NCBI GenBank assembly: GCA_011009095.1
Contig: VTPC01090550.1
Coordinates: 1-64,000 of the forward strand
Origin: Ignelater luminosus
Taxonomy: Eukaryota > Arthropoda > Insecta > Coleoptera > Elateridae
Direction of reading: 5' to 3'
Length of the DNA stretch: 64,000 bases
Each line of letters opens with the position of its first letter. The first letter of the stretch is position 1. A program made the position numbers and the translations under genes. Shown here one piece after another: positions 22,521 through 32,826 of this stretch. A model generated the notes under the pieces. That model saw only the letters and a program-made list of their open reading frames with translations. It was not told the origin of the DNA and ran no database searches.

Positions 22521-23120
22521 AATTTTAGTGATAGTAACTTCCTGAGTAGTGGCGACACGGAGATGGCTGCTGAAGACTAGTGGTACTTCTTGTTGATGAA
22601 GATGGGTTTCGGTCTCTATAGCTTTTCTTGCAAAGGCACAATGAACAACAATGTTGTCGCATAACAATGCTTTACATAATATTATTCGGGTTATTGGCAA
22701 ACTTTTAAGTAATTACTTTGATAGTCTTGAGTCATTGCTTACAATCAAATTACTTAGTTTAATTCAATCAATAGTTTTTTAAATATCAAGAAAAACATTT
22801 GTCCTCCACTGCTGCACAATATTTTGACATAATTCTTCTAGCAAGTTTTCTCGAAGAGCAACAAGAAAAACAGAAAGGAGGTTTTAATACTACTCTAACC
22901 CACGCAACCACTTTTAACCAGCATAGGTAAATATTTACATAATTACTAATTAGGTACGCATAAACAAACTCATAATTGCAAATATGAAGGACCTGCAAAT
23001 AATTCCTTTGGTTTTTTAGAACAGCGCATAAATTGTATGTTACTTTTCTAATAAAATCGACAATAAAAGATTTCCTTTTTATAAAACATTAGATTAAGTA
23101 ACAACAAAGTTTTCTTGCAG
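22521..23120. other. end of last large intron, no gene recognised
   Basis: AT-rich sequence leading to the polypyrimidine acceptor gttttcttgcag at 23109-23120. Nothing else is identifiable. Confidence 0.5.
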
Positions 23121-23291
23121 TCGAAGAAAGTGGCTACATTAATTCACGACATATGGAACGTCTACGCGACCGAGAATAAAATTGATTTTAACATCAATCA
23201 TTTACAATTAATTTCCATACAATTACTAAATACTCAGTTGAATTTCGACGCGTATGGATGTTTCACTATTGATTGGACATTATTACAGGCC
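23121..23291 (+). CDS. gustatory receptor common exon 2 (shared by exons A-D)
   Basis: 57 codons, phase 0 at both ends, between acceptor ttcttgcag and donor GCC|GTAAGA. It reads SKKVATLIHDIWNVY, then HLQLISIQLLNTQLNF and YGCFTIDWTLLQA. This is the standard penultimate GR segment: the intracellular helix after TM6, the FxxQLL region and the start of TM7 (xGFFxhDxTLLxxh). KYQ from exons A, B, C or D joins SKK in frame. Because no other such exon is seen in the window, it is very likely the shared 3' part of the locus. A private exon of D alone would be the alternative. Confidence 0.85.
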
Positions 23292-23346
23292 GTAAGAAAA
23301 TTTACTTAATTGAATATTGTTTGTTATTTATTTAACATAATTATAG

Positions 23347-23403
23347 ATGATTGGTGCTGTTACTACCTATGTAGTCATATTGATCCAATTTGAACAGGCT
23401 TAA
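23347..23403 (+). CDS. gustatory receptor common terminal exon (TYVVILIQF)
   Basis: After a 55-bp intron (23292-23346, acceptor ttatag) the exon reads MIGAVTTYVVILIQFEQA and stops with TAA at 23401-23403. TTYVVILIQF is the GR family signature TYhhhhhQF that closes TM7. The tiny last exon carrying this motif after a phase-0 intron is the usual insect GR gene structure. Together with 23121-23291 it completes receptors of 394 (A), 390 (B) and 379 (C) residues. Confidence 0.88.
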   Translation: MIGAVTTYVVILIQFEQA

Positions 23404-24880
23404 CGTGAATGATATAAATATACTTCATGTATGCAAACGTTAACGAATATATTTTTTAAGATAATCAATACAATTTCTATTAACATTCTATTCCTTCCTT
23501 TGCTCTAGCTATTGATTTATAAGTAAATTTGAAGTTGATTTTAAAATTTCCAAAAAAAACCACACATCAATAAGGTAAAGTATAAAAAGTGCAGCAATAA
23601 ATTACAGTAGTTATACTCAGGAGAGCCCTCTTAAGCGAACGCTTGCTCTCTCTCAAGGCCAGTAGAATTCACACCTCATTGAGCTGCCATTAAGCGTACG
23701 AATATGTGGTTGTATACAAAAACCTCCCTTTACAAAATCAAAGAAACGCTTAGCAAGTAGATGCAACACTAAACATTTATAGGCAAGAGAAAGTGGCATC
23801 TTTCGTCGCTTCTAGAAGATCGTCTTCTGGGTCTTCGTCGAGTGTTATCTTCAGTGCCCTATCTCGATCATGGCGACCTGCAAACGACGCTTATTTCGTC
23901 AGAATGCCGCACACTTGTACAATGTATATAGAACCGGACACAAAATTCATTGCGCTTACACTTTTTAAAAACTTTGGTTTATTCTTCCATAAATGATCAT
24001 ATGTATTTATATAGCTATAAAAAACTAAAGGCAAAAAATGACAACAGAATATTGGACGACCAGGTGTTGCCACCGTCATAGCACTTGCCTCACCGGAGAT
24101 CGCTCCTCTGTAAGAGTGACGTGCAGGAACCTGTAGTAACTCCAGTGCCCCGCGACGCTGCTTGGTGATATCTACCCGGGGTCACTAGAAGACGCAATTG
24201 TCAGCCAGGTTAATGTATACTACACGGCTACACCAAACCGTGCGTCTCTGAGCACATACGTACCTAGCTATTTTCGTTAATTAAGCAAGAATGTTCCTTA
24301 AACATAGTAAGAGACACGAGAGTAATAAGTGACAAGACGCACTATAAAACCACAACATTAAAAGCAACAACAACAATGATCATTATACCAATAAAAATAA
24401 TTAACAGTATAGACATTTATCATTTTGATTATGCATTAACTGACTCACCACAAAAACATATTAAGGCTTTCACACTGTGATCTCGAGTGCGTCCTTTAGC
24501 GTTTAACACACAGACCCAGTACTTCTGACTGACTTTTTACATACTAAATTTCTAAAATTTGAAATTTGTTTATATTTTTTGTGCCTGTCTGTTGCAGCTG
24601 TATGGTGTAAACCCTTACGATAATGTAAATCCATGTAGTTAAGTTATTTATTGACTATAACAGGGAAGGCCACAAAATATTAAATAGAAACACAACGTCT
24701 CTGTGGTTTAGTTGGTATGACACCTGGGTACACACTAGAGGGAGTTGGTGCCAAAGACGATTATCGTAATGTAATTAGATTGTATTGAAAATTAATTGTA
24801 TTAGTCATTAACGACGTAAACAGGACGCCGATTCTCCCAGGCACGTATAGCTCACCCATACTAGTAGCGCCCCTACTCTG
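23404..24880. other. 3' flank of GR locus, no gene recognised
   Basis: No recognisable coding sequence. An aataaa lies near 23598 and could serve as a polyadenylation signal, though it is about 190 bp from the stop. 23790-24260 is more GC-rich but has no recognised content. Confidence 0.45.
24703..24768 (+). ncRNA. tRNA-like / possible SINE head
   Basis: tctctgtggtttagttggta carries a good Pol III A-box-like stretch (tggtttagttgg) placed as in a tRNA, followed by tgacacctgggtac. A convincing B-box, anticodon stem and paired acceptor stem are not present. It could be a tRNA-derived SINE or chance. Confidence 0.2.
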
Positions 24881-27472
24881 TGAACTCGCTAGTATGGGCG
24901 AACTGATCTGTACAAGTGCAAGTGCTCAACCATCAAACGGGTGCTCATGGTTTGAATGGAAGCGGTGGTCTGCTAGCGTGTCTGAAACTAGAGCGGATCG
25001 GAGGTCAGCGTCAAATCGGGGTTTTCTCGCTGCTGCGGGCTACGTCATGGTGCTCTAAAAGAAGCATTGGCTGCTGCTAGGACAGGTTAGGGTGGAAGGT
25101 GGTGAATTGAAACAAATAATTTAAGCATGAATGTCGTGGAAGTTTTAACTGGCTCGAAACAGAAGGAAGATTCAAATTCAAAAGGATTAGAGAGACAGAA
25201 CAGCAAGTGGGTGTGTTACTTGTATACCCTAGGTTATCCATTCATCAAGGGTAGCTAGTAGGGGTAGCATCTCTGGCCTATAACTGTATTAGCAAGGTCA
25301 GTTCGGGTTTTGTGCGTCGCTTAATAACATTCCCTACTGCTTTCGAGGCCGAGCCAAGACTATTATGTTTTATTGCTGCAGGTCGAGAAATAAGTCAAAC
25401 GTGAAAAGGTAAAACTAGATTCAGAGTAAAATGTCTAATTGCCTTTTCACTTAACGCCACTGATTATCCTTGAACTTTAATACTAACCTGGCTATAGAAA
25501 ATTGTTCGTTGAATTGTATGTTTTGAGATTCGTTTGCACTGCACTCGCGACACTTAACGTTCACTGCACACACGATCACAGAAATCATTGCTGCAGCTGG
25601 ACCTCGGTTGGGCTGGTGTAGGTCTGTGGCGACTCGCGTTGAGGTCACGCGGGGTTTTCGGTTGGCGTCACGTGTCGCAGCCAGTGATGCTTGTTTGGTA
25701 GCTGTGGTCGTTGGCGTCTCTGAGAGATCGGCGTTGGCGACGGCGGACTGAGTCTGTCTGCGCTTTCCAGTGGTCGGTATGATTTGCTATAGGTCCTTGA
25801 TGTCGGAATGCACGACGGCGTCGGTCAGATAAGCCGTTACGAACTAGTGAAGGTACCCAGTCAATATCTCTTGCGTCTTGGGTCGCTGGCAAGTGGCCGG
25901 AGCTCCTTTCAGTCCGTGCGGCGTTGCCCAGATTGATACTGGCTATCGTTGGAGCTGCGGAAGGCTAGCGGCGAAATTTGCAAACTTAGGATGTTGGTTG
26001 ACGGCGGGTAGTTATAGTAGTGGAATAAGAACCTGGGTGGTCATAGGCTCATTAATTGTTATCAAAACGGCTGCGTTTCTAAGACTGAAAGCTGCTCGTA
26101 TCTCGTCGCTTGACAACAGTGCGTTGCTTGTGGTGTGTTCGGTTTTGTTGGTAGAGGCGGCGAGAGTTTGTATAGTGAACTCGTCATCCTGAGCGTGGTA
26201 AACGTCTGTGCTGACCCGAATGGTGACCCAGGCGTCGTCGGCAGGTGAGATGAGGGCAGATGGGGCCGTGGGCTCATCGAGTGTCGAGTCGTGAAAGCCA
26301 AGCAATGTTGTGAATCTGTCGGCGGCGGTGGCGTTATTTTTTGGATCAGCGCACAAAGCTCTGTGTTATCAGCGGAGGTTGGGCGCCCTGAGAAACTGTT
26401 GAGACTCTCTCCCAAAAGGGTTGTTAAAACTTGGACAATGCTGGTTGGTTACTGTAAATGGGATGGCGCTGGGGCCCGCTTGGCTTTTTTTTGCGGATAT
26501 CGATCCTGTCGAAGTCGCCCTTGCACGGGACAATCCCGGTAATAGTAAAGCTGCTTCTTGCGAAATTCTACGACAAACTCATTTGTTGCGTGTTTTTGGC
26601 TCCAAGATCCTGCGTGGAGTTGTACCTTGCTGATCGGTTTCTCGTATTTGCTACTAGGTTGCGGTGTCCTCATGGAACTAAACAGCAATGCTATGCTGCT
26701 GCTACTTTTCCGAGACATTTTCTAGCGCCTTCAAGCAGACCTGAAAGAACTTCTCCCGGTTTCCATGCTCCAGGGCGTGAAAATCCGGCAGTGGGAAGGC
26801 TGTGGAGGTACTAGGTTGTTGCTGTAGACCAGCTACTTGACAAAGGATTATGACGATAGCTTTACCCTCGAGCGTCATGGGAGCTGCTAGCGGTAGAAAT
26901 TAATGCTGATGTCACACGGAGTTGTAGCGGTGGCGGCTGTGGTTGTGGTGGTAATGGATGCGGTTTGCTTTTGCTGAATTCCGGCTTCGACTCCAGAACG
27001 GGTCTCTACTATGTCTTGCAGCTAGTCGGTCGGATCCAGGTCACTGAATTCCTTACGTCTCTATTGGAACCGCCAATTGTCACCAACAGGTTTGCGGTTT
27101 GTAAGGAGGCAGGGGTCTGCCCTCTTGGAGATGCTAATGTGTCTGAAGCTGAAGTGCTTCGGAGGTTAGAGTCGAATCGGCGTTTTCTTGCTGGTGCGGA
27201 CTGCGCCGTCGCGCTCTGAAATGAGCCTTGTCTCATGCGTCGGCTGCCGTTAGGATACTTAGAGTGGAGGGTGGTGAATTGAAATACATAATTTAAGCGT
27301 AAATAAAGTGAAAGCCTTGGCTGGCCCGAATCTAGAGGAAGGTTAAGGATATCAAAAGGGTAAATTCGAAATGAGAAATAAAAGAGGAACAAGAGGGCCA
27401 TCGAGGCAAAACGGAAAGAGAGCAAGTCTGCGTAGGTGTGGTATTTTTGTATCCTGGGCTATTAATTAAGGC
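24880..27472. mobile_element. probable decayed LTR retrotransposon, copy 2
   Basis: Similar sequences in the same orientation lie at about 24940-25350 and 27060-27470 (gtgtctgaaact/gtgtctgaagct, ggtggtgaattgaaa, ataatttaagc, then ggaaggtt-type sequence). About 1.7 kb lies between them. This is the arrangement of two LTRs around an internal part. The internal part has a minus-strand coding remnant (26012-26356), suggesting the element is oriented on the minus strand. No protease, reverse transcriptase or integrase is visible, and the repeats have diverged considerably, so class and age are uncertain. The right end is cut by the Tc1-like element at 27473. Confidence 0.45.
26012..26356 (-). pseudogene. 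coding remnant inside the LTR-like element
   Basis: About 114 codons on the minus strand (DRFTTLLGFHDSTLDEPTAP, SALISPADDAWVTIRVSTDV, YHAQDDEFTIQTLAASTNKT). It is homologous to the remnant at 22000-22380 and has a stop just upstream of the open part. The product is unknown. Confidence 0.45.
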
Positions 27473-28400
27473 TGTCCAAGAAATAGAGAAACTAGCTTTC
27501 TGTTAACACTGTTATAATCAGTTTAAGACAAACAATCTAGTTAAACTGTGTTATTTTTTAAACAATCTGTTTACTAATAGTCTATAACAATAATTGACTT
27601 ACGAACCGGTAGTTGTCAAGATGTCACTGAAAGAGAAAGGAACACTATCGAAACACATTAACCAATTCTACAAAAACATTGCAAAAAACAATAAGATTAC
27701 AACTTCTTACTACACCTAAAACGAGCAAATTCCGAAATCAATCATATACAAAGTTATGGGAAGGTATGATACTTTAGAAAGAGATAACTGCAAAAATATT
27801 TCTGACCTTCCACTATCTGTAAGCACCGATAATAACGTTGAGAAAGTAAAGTACATTATTTTAGGAAATTTTATATTATGAATGAAATCATCACTGGAGA
27901 AGGGTATTTGGAAAAATGTGTTAAGGAAAGATTTATTTCCTCCACACCGAAGAATAAAAATCGCAAAGTACTTTTCTAACCGGACATGCCTCCTGTTTAT
28001 TATACTAAAAAAGTTACAGATTATTTGCAACAACAAGAAATTACTTTTATATCAAGACTTGAAGATGTTCTTAATGTTTCTAAAGTGAGGGCTATCGGAC
28101 GATTTTGGGCCCTATGCAAAAAGAAATATTCAAAACGTGCTGTTACTACGAAAAATCTTGTTAGATTTCGAAGAATGTTCGAAATAATTTTGGGAGAAGT
28201 TAGCAAAAGTAATGGAAACGAGGTAATGGACAACCTGGAATATTGTGGAAAGAATTGAAGAAAAAAGAATTGAAGGAGCAAATATTATATAATTGTAATG
28301 TAAGTAACTGTAATAAATAGAATAATTTATTAAGAGAAGTAAATTAATAAAATTTATACGAAAAAAACTGTGTTTTATTCGAGTCTCTCTATTTCTTGAG
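27473..28400 (+). mobile_element. Tc1/mariner-like element with inverted ends, block 1
   Basis: Starts ctgtccaagaaatagagaaa and ends with the inverse tctctctatttcttg. Inside, a broken plus-strand transposase-like sequence begins MSLKEKGTLSKHINQFYKNI (27622) and ends with YTKKVTDYLQQQEITFI, VRAIGRFWALCKKKYSKRAV and LVRFRRMFEIILGEV (27986-28256). The C-terminal block has the character of the last catalytic region of Tc1/mariner transposases (ERFWALCKKKY-type). Frames are broken, so it is inactive. The same element occurs in block 2 at 35131-35873. Confidence 0.6.
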
Positions 28401-28801
28401 CATTCCCTTACTTTTAAAGACATTCTTAGGCTTTTGGGTATAAATAGCAACAATTAAAACTTTGATATAACTAGTTATTTATTTCATCTTTCTACAAATT
28501 TTCTGTGAAACTAAAAGCAAATTCTAAGAAGATTTAAATTGTTATCTTGGAAGAGTCTCACAATATGACCAAATTGACTTATTCAGTACATCATAAGAAC
28601 AAGAAAAAACGAAGAAAAAGCCTCCTTGCCATACAAATAGCTAACAGTACAAAAGGGGTACAAAAAATTCAAAAAGTGCATATCAAAAATTTATTGCGCT
28701 TTATTCCATCACTTTTAAGTATTACACAAACAACAGCAAACAATTTAATACTTATACTTATAAAAATTAAGTAACAGATATAGAAACAGTGCATGCTTAT
28801 A
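28401..28801. other. segmental duplication block 1, unassigned part
   Basis: Matches 35874-36285 almost throughout (shared cttttgggtataaatagcaa, gatttaaattgttatcttgg). No conserved frame was recognised. Confidence 0.6.
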
Positions 28802-29672
28802 CGAGGGTCGTTTGAAAAGTCCGTGCAAAGTCAGAGAAATGGCACTACTGGCGCATATCGAGGTTATGTTTAGTTAGTAGCATCTCTTGGAAGAACACAC
28901 ACCAAGTTTCAGCCAGATCGGTCTATTTCTTTGTGTTTGGCATTCGTTTGAATCGAGGAAGTCGAGTGATTTTCAAAAAATGGACGAAAAAGAATTTCGT
29001 GTGTTGATTAAACATTACTTTATGAAAGGCAAAACGCCTCAGGAGACTAAAGAGAAGCTTGATAAACATTATGGTGACTCTGCACCTTCGATTAGAACAG
29101 TTTATAAGTGGTTTCCAAATTTTCGGAGTGGCCATATGGGCACAAGTGACGCTGAACGTTCTGGACGCCCTGTTGAGGTTACTACTCCAGAAATCATTGA
29201 TAAAATCCATGACAGAAGAGTGAAGGTGCGTGAGATTGCTAGTGCTGTAGGCATCTCGAGCTGCAAGAAAAACGCCCACGATTGGCCCACAAGAAAGTCC
29301 TTTTCCATCACGACAACGCACCAGCTCACGCCTCAGCAGTTGTGGTCGCAAAATTAATGGAAATAGGGTTCCAACTCGTTTCACATCCCCCCTATTCTCC
29401 AGACTTGGCTCCCTCGGACTACTATTTGTTCCCCAATTTGAAGAAATATCTGGCGGGAAAAAGATTTTATTCAAACGAGGAGGTGATTGCAGAAACGAAT
29501 GGCTATTTTTCAGACTTGGACAAATCCTATTATTCAAAAGGGATCAACAAACTAGAGCAGCGTTGGACGAAGTGTATAAGCCTAAAAGGAGACTATGTTG
29601 AAAAATAAAAAAGGTTTACCCCAAACAATTAAGTAGTTTTTATTTTTGCACGGACTTTTCAAACAACCCTCG
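28802..29672 (+). mobile_element. internally deleted mariner with intact ends
   Basis: Terminal repeats of 28 bp begin cgagggtcgtttgaaaagtc on the left and are inverted on the right with one mismatch. TA duplications flank the element (28800-28801, 29673-29674). The transposase starts MDEKEFRVLIKHYFMKGKTP at 28981 with the HTH region and SGRPVEV linker (about 95 codons). It then jumps to another frame with VLFHHDNAPAH (second Asp) and HPPYSPDLAPSDYYLFPNLK (third Asp) to the stop at about 29606. The middle part with the first catalytic Asp is missing, so the element is about 870 bp instead of about 1.3 kb and cannot transpose itself. Block 2 shows the empty TA site. Confidence 0.9.
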
Positions 29673-29755
29673 TACAAAGATTAATTTACGAAACAATTGC
29701 TAAAAAACACAGTTTAAAATGCACGCAGAAACCAAAGTGCCTACACTTGCTTTGC

Positions 29756-30478
29756 TTATCCAAATATTATAGGATATTCAACACCACTATACCACTCAAG
29801 AGAGAAAGCAGTGTATCGATGTAAATACAAATAATCGAGTTGTAGTTTCCATCTTCCTTCCGGTATAAGAGGTGGGAAATTTGTAGAGTTAGAAGATAAT
29901 TTATTGAGGTAGTAATTAACACCCTAGAAAAAATAAATTAATGTTCTATTTATATAATGACTAATAAGAATATTATGATATTTACTTTTCGTATAGGGCA
30001 TTTCATATTTGAATTGGACATCATGTTGGGTATGTCAAACTCTTTAGATGAAAAGGCAGAACACATATCCATCATGAATTTAATAGGTCCTTCTCTATAT
30101 TCATTACCCCTGAATTGATAGCCAACGATCAAAATCTTAAAATTTACGTATAAGAACAAAATCAAATCGAAATTATAACGTAATTTTAATTAACTTGTCC
30201 CACACGATCATTTGGATTATCTACTCGCATATAAAGACTGACATTTAAATACAATTCGGTTCTGCTAAGTTTGTAACATTTTCTAACTTTCATGTCCACC
30301 AGACTTCTATTAACATTTTTAACTTCACAGTGTTTGGGAACAAATTTATACAGGGATTGCCTAAAAATATCCAAGATGGACCGTTTACAAATTTAAAATA
30401 TGCCATACTTACAGTACAATCGATTGGGAAAATTAAGAAAGGTAAAACAATTAAAATCTTAATTTTATAGATATCCAT
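29756..30478 (-). pseudogene. DUF1091-family secreted protein gene, block 1 copy (acceptor shifted)
   Basis: Four exons on the minus strand: 30413-30478 (signal peptide MDIYKIKILIVLPFLIFPIDC, donor GTAAGT), 30195-30360, 29986-30135 (GYQFRGNEYREGPIKFMMDM, CSAF, NMKCPIRK) and 29756-29923 (FPPLIPEGRWKLQLDYLYLH, stop). Introns are 52, 59 and 62 bp with good sites. The NEYR, C and CPIRKG...FPP.IP.G pattern is that of insect DUF1091 / MD-2-related secreted proteins (about 180 aa), a family that includes chemosensory CheA/CheB-like proteins. Lesion: exon 2 begins after ttttag|G, one base too many against the block 2 copy (ttttaag|CAA), which puts the spliced frame off by one. All other parts are open, so a functional gene with unusual splicing cannot be excluded. 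Confidence 0.7.
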
Positions 30479-30801
30479 ATTTTTAGACGGGCACTGCTTT
30501 GTTTGGTTCCTTATATTCATATAGGGACGTATACTGTTTCGAAACCATACGATTTGTAATTAGTACCCGAAATTTTACAGAATCTGTAAAATCAGCTAAT
30601 GCTTTTCCACGTTTCGGACATTATCAAAAAGGACATCACTCCACACAATAGCATGGCTGCAGTAATTATACTATAATAACATATAAAATTATCTAATGTT
30701 AAAATGTCATCAACTACAGCAAAACAAAACTATTATAAAATTATTAGTAAAAATCTGTTTGAAACTATTCTATTTTTATTTCCAGGATTTCTTCGGTTAC
30801 A
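30479..30801. promoter_or_regulatory. 5' flank of the DUF1091 gene (three copies in window)
   Basis: Resembles 37080-37380 and also 37865-38160. Shared landmarks are atactgttttgaaaccatac, aatcagctaatgtttttcca-type sequence and tacagcaaaac. Repetition upstream of both gene copies suggests promoter DNA inside the duplicated block. The third copy has no gene attached. Confidence 0.4.
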
Positions 30802-31839
30802 TACAGGGTGTCTCCAAAAGGTTAGGACATGACTTAACTGCAGACAGATAAAAATAAGAAGATTTAACCCAACTTACCTATATCGAAAATCGTCTCGTTA
30901 AGTTGGTACGAGGCGCCAAAGTTTTTTGAAAAAAAATTAATTTTGCGTGTAAAAATAGTAGGCTTTGATCGATTTTTATAATTTTGGTATGGCATGTTTT
31001 GTGACTATAAGTCACGTTTGGAGATGGTTTTGGTCATCATCAGTAAGTTGTAAGTATACTAAACAAGAATGTCGCAGAACAGATTTGTTGATAACTTTTT
31101 AGTATCTAGGCTGAGAACTTTTATTTTTTTTCCACAAAGATATTTTGTTTAGAAACGTTTTTTGTATCTTTGTGATTTTTGATAACGCTTAAGGTTATGA
31201 CATCGCATGTAGTGAAAAGTTTATTAGTGATAACTAGTCTAAAATTACAACAAAAAAAATGCTAAACTAATTACTTAATTTTTATCACACTAAACTTTTG
31301 TCATTTTGACATGTAACAAACAAATGATACTGATTTGCCATTTTAAGATGGATATTCCGGCTGACCAGATTATTTCTAGATTATTCCTATCAAAAAAGCA
31401 TGATCATCAGATCAGATTTTATTTTTTTGCTGACAAACCTTAAGCATTATCAACAATTACAAAGATACAAAACATGTTTTTAAAAAAAGTATCTTTTTGG
31501 AAAACAAAATTGAAAGTTCTCAGCCTAGGTACTAAAAAGTTATCAACAAATCTGTTCTGCGACATTCTTGTTTAATACACTTACAACTTACTGATAAAGA
31601 CCAAAACCATCTCGAAACATGACTTATAGTCACAAAAAATGCCATAACAAAAATTATATAAATCGATCAAAGTCTACTATTTTTATAAGCAAAATTAATT
31701 TTTTTTTCAAAAAACTTTGACGCCTTGTACCAACTTAACGAGACGATTTTGGATATAGGTAAGTTGGGTTCAATCTTCTTATTTTTATCCCAGGAGTCTG
31801 CAGTTAAGCCACGTCCCAACCTTTTGGAGACACCCTGTA
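30802..31839. mobile_element. foldback (long inverted-arm) element
   Basis: Ends are tacagggtgtctccaaaagg on the left and its inverse on the right. Arms of about 400 bp are near-identical (gttaagttggtacgaggcgc against gcgccttgtaccaacttaac-type sequence; gaatgtcgcagaacagattt against its inverse) around a centre of about 230 bp. It is flanked by TA/AT-type sequence. The uninterrupted sequence (cttcggtaaagcatagctat) exists at about 38145-38165 in the other copy. No coding sequence is present, so it is a non-autonomous element. Confidence 0.85.
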
Positions 31840-31859
31840 TACAGTGGTTATTAATATAC

Positions 31860-32820
31860 TGTTCAGGTGCAGATTGTTTATGCATATTTGAAAAGAGAGT
31901 TTACCAGCGTATAGTAATTATACAAGTAAACCAACCCTTACAAAAAGTGGAAAACTAGGTCGAAAACAAAACTACAGAAATCTGTGACAAAACGTTATCT
32001 TGGAGGATATTTTCGCGTTTTTATAATAGATGTCACGACGATAAGTGAGGTTAAAGCAGCGTCCGCGTCGTACACGAAACTACTAATTAAAATTAAGCAT
32101 AAGTCATTCTTTGATTATTTAGTAATTAGATTAGAAACAAAGTATTTTCAACTTTTACAATGTGAGTTAATTATTTAGTTAATAGTTTGTATCATATGCA
32201 TGTAATTTTGTCTTTTATTTTATTTAAATTTTAAAAAGCAACAGAAATAATATTAATGTAATTGTTGACAAAAAAGAAACAATAATTGTACATAATACAT
32301 GTATAAATAAGAAACATATAGCAGAATAATTTTTTTTATAAATTAGTAAGTAATAATATGAAAAACCACCAACTTATTTATTGATTTATTTAAATGTAGG
32401 CATTTAAAATAGACATTTGTGTATGGGAACAATAATCTATCTAAAATGTATTGTAAGAAATATGATTCCTTTGGTATTTGTAAATGATTTACATCATTTT
32501 CTTTAATTTAGTATAATGCCATTGTAAATTTGATAAAATAAAGTTTAATTACAAAAATGCCTAATTTTTAAACTAGTGAGAGTAATGGTAGGTAAGAGCC
32601 TTTCTAGTGTCCAGAAATAAATTTACGCACGCCGCTGACTACATGCAGCGGCATCTGTTCGAAATATCGGTATTACCCTTTAACTCTTAGTTGAAAGTCA
32701 CGGGGTTTGAAAATAAAAGATTTTTGAAGAGTTGCTTTACAGTTTACTAGATTATGAAGAGTTCTAGGCAAGCATTCTGCACAGTATTTATTTTTACAAT
32801 TAGCTTGCTGACTAAATGGT
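31860..32820. other. AT-rich spacer, no gene recognised
   Basis: 31840-31900 continues the duplicated block (matches about 38160-38210) and 32700-32815 matches 38210-38290. Between them nothing recognisable is seen. Confidence 0.5.
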
Positions 32821-32826
32821 TGAAGG

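Noticed and set aside
24840-24905. Stem cccatactagtag ... ctagtatggg as a terminator or RNA element
   Set aside because: The stem is only about 10 bp and lies in repeat-like DNA with no adjacent gene.
26291-26814. Several overlapping open frames on both strands of the GC-rich repeat
   Set aside because: GC-rich repeat DNA has few stops, and none of these frames is kept in the related copy.
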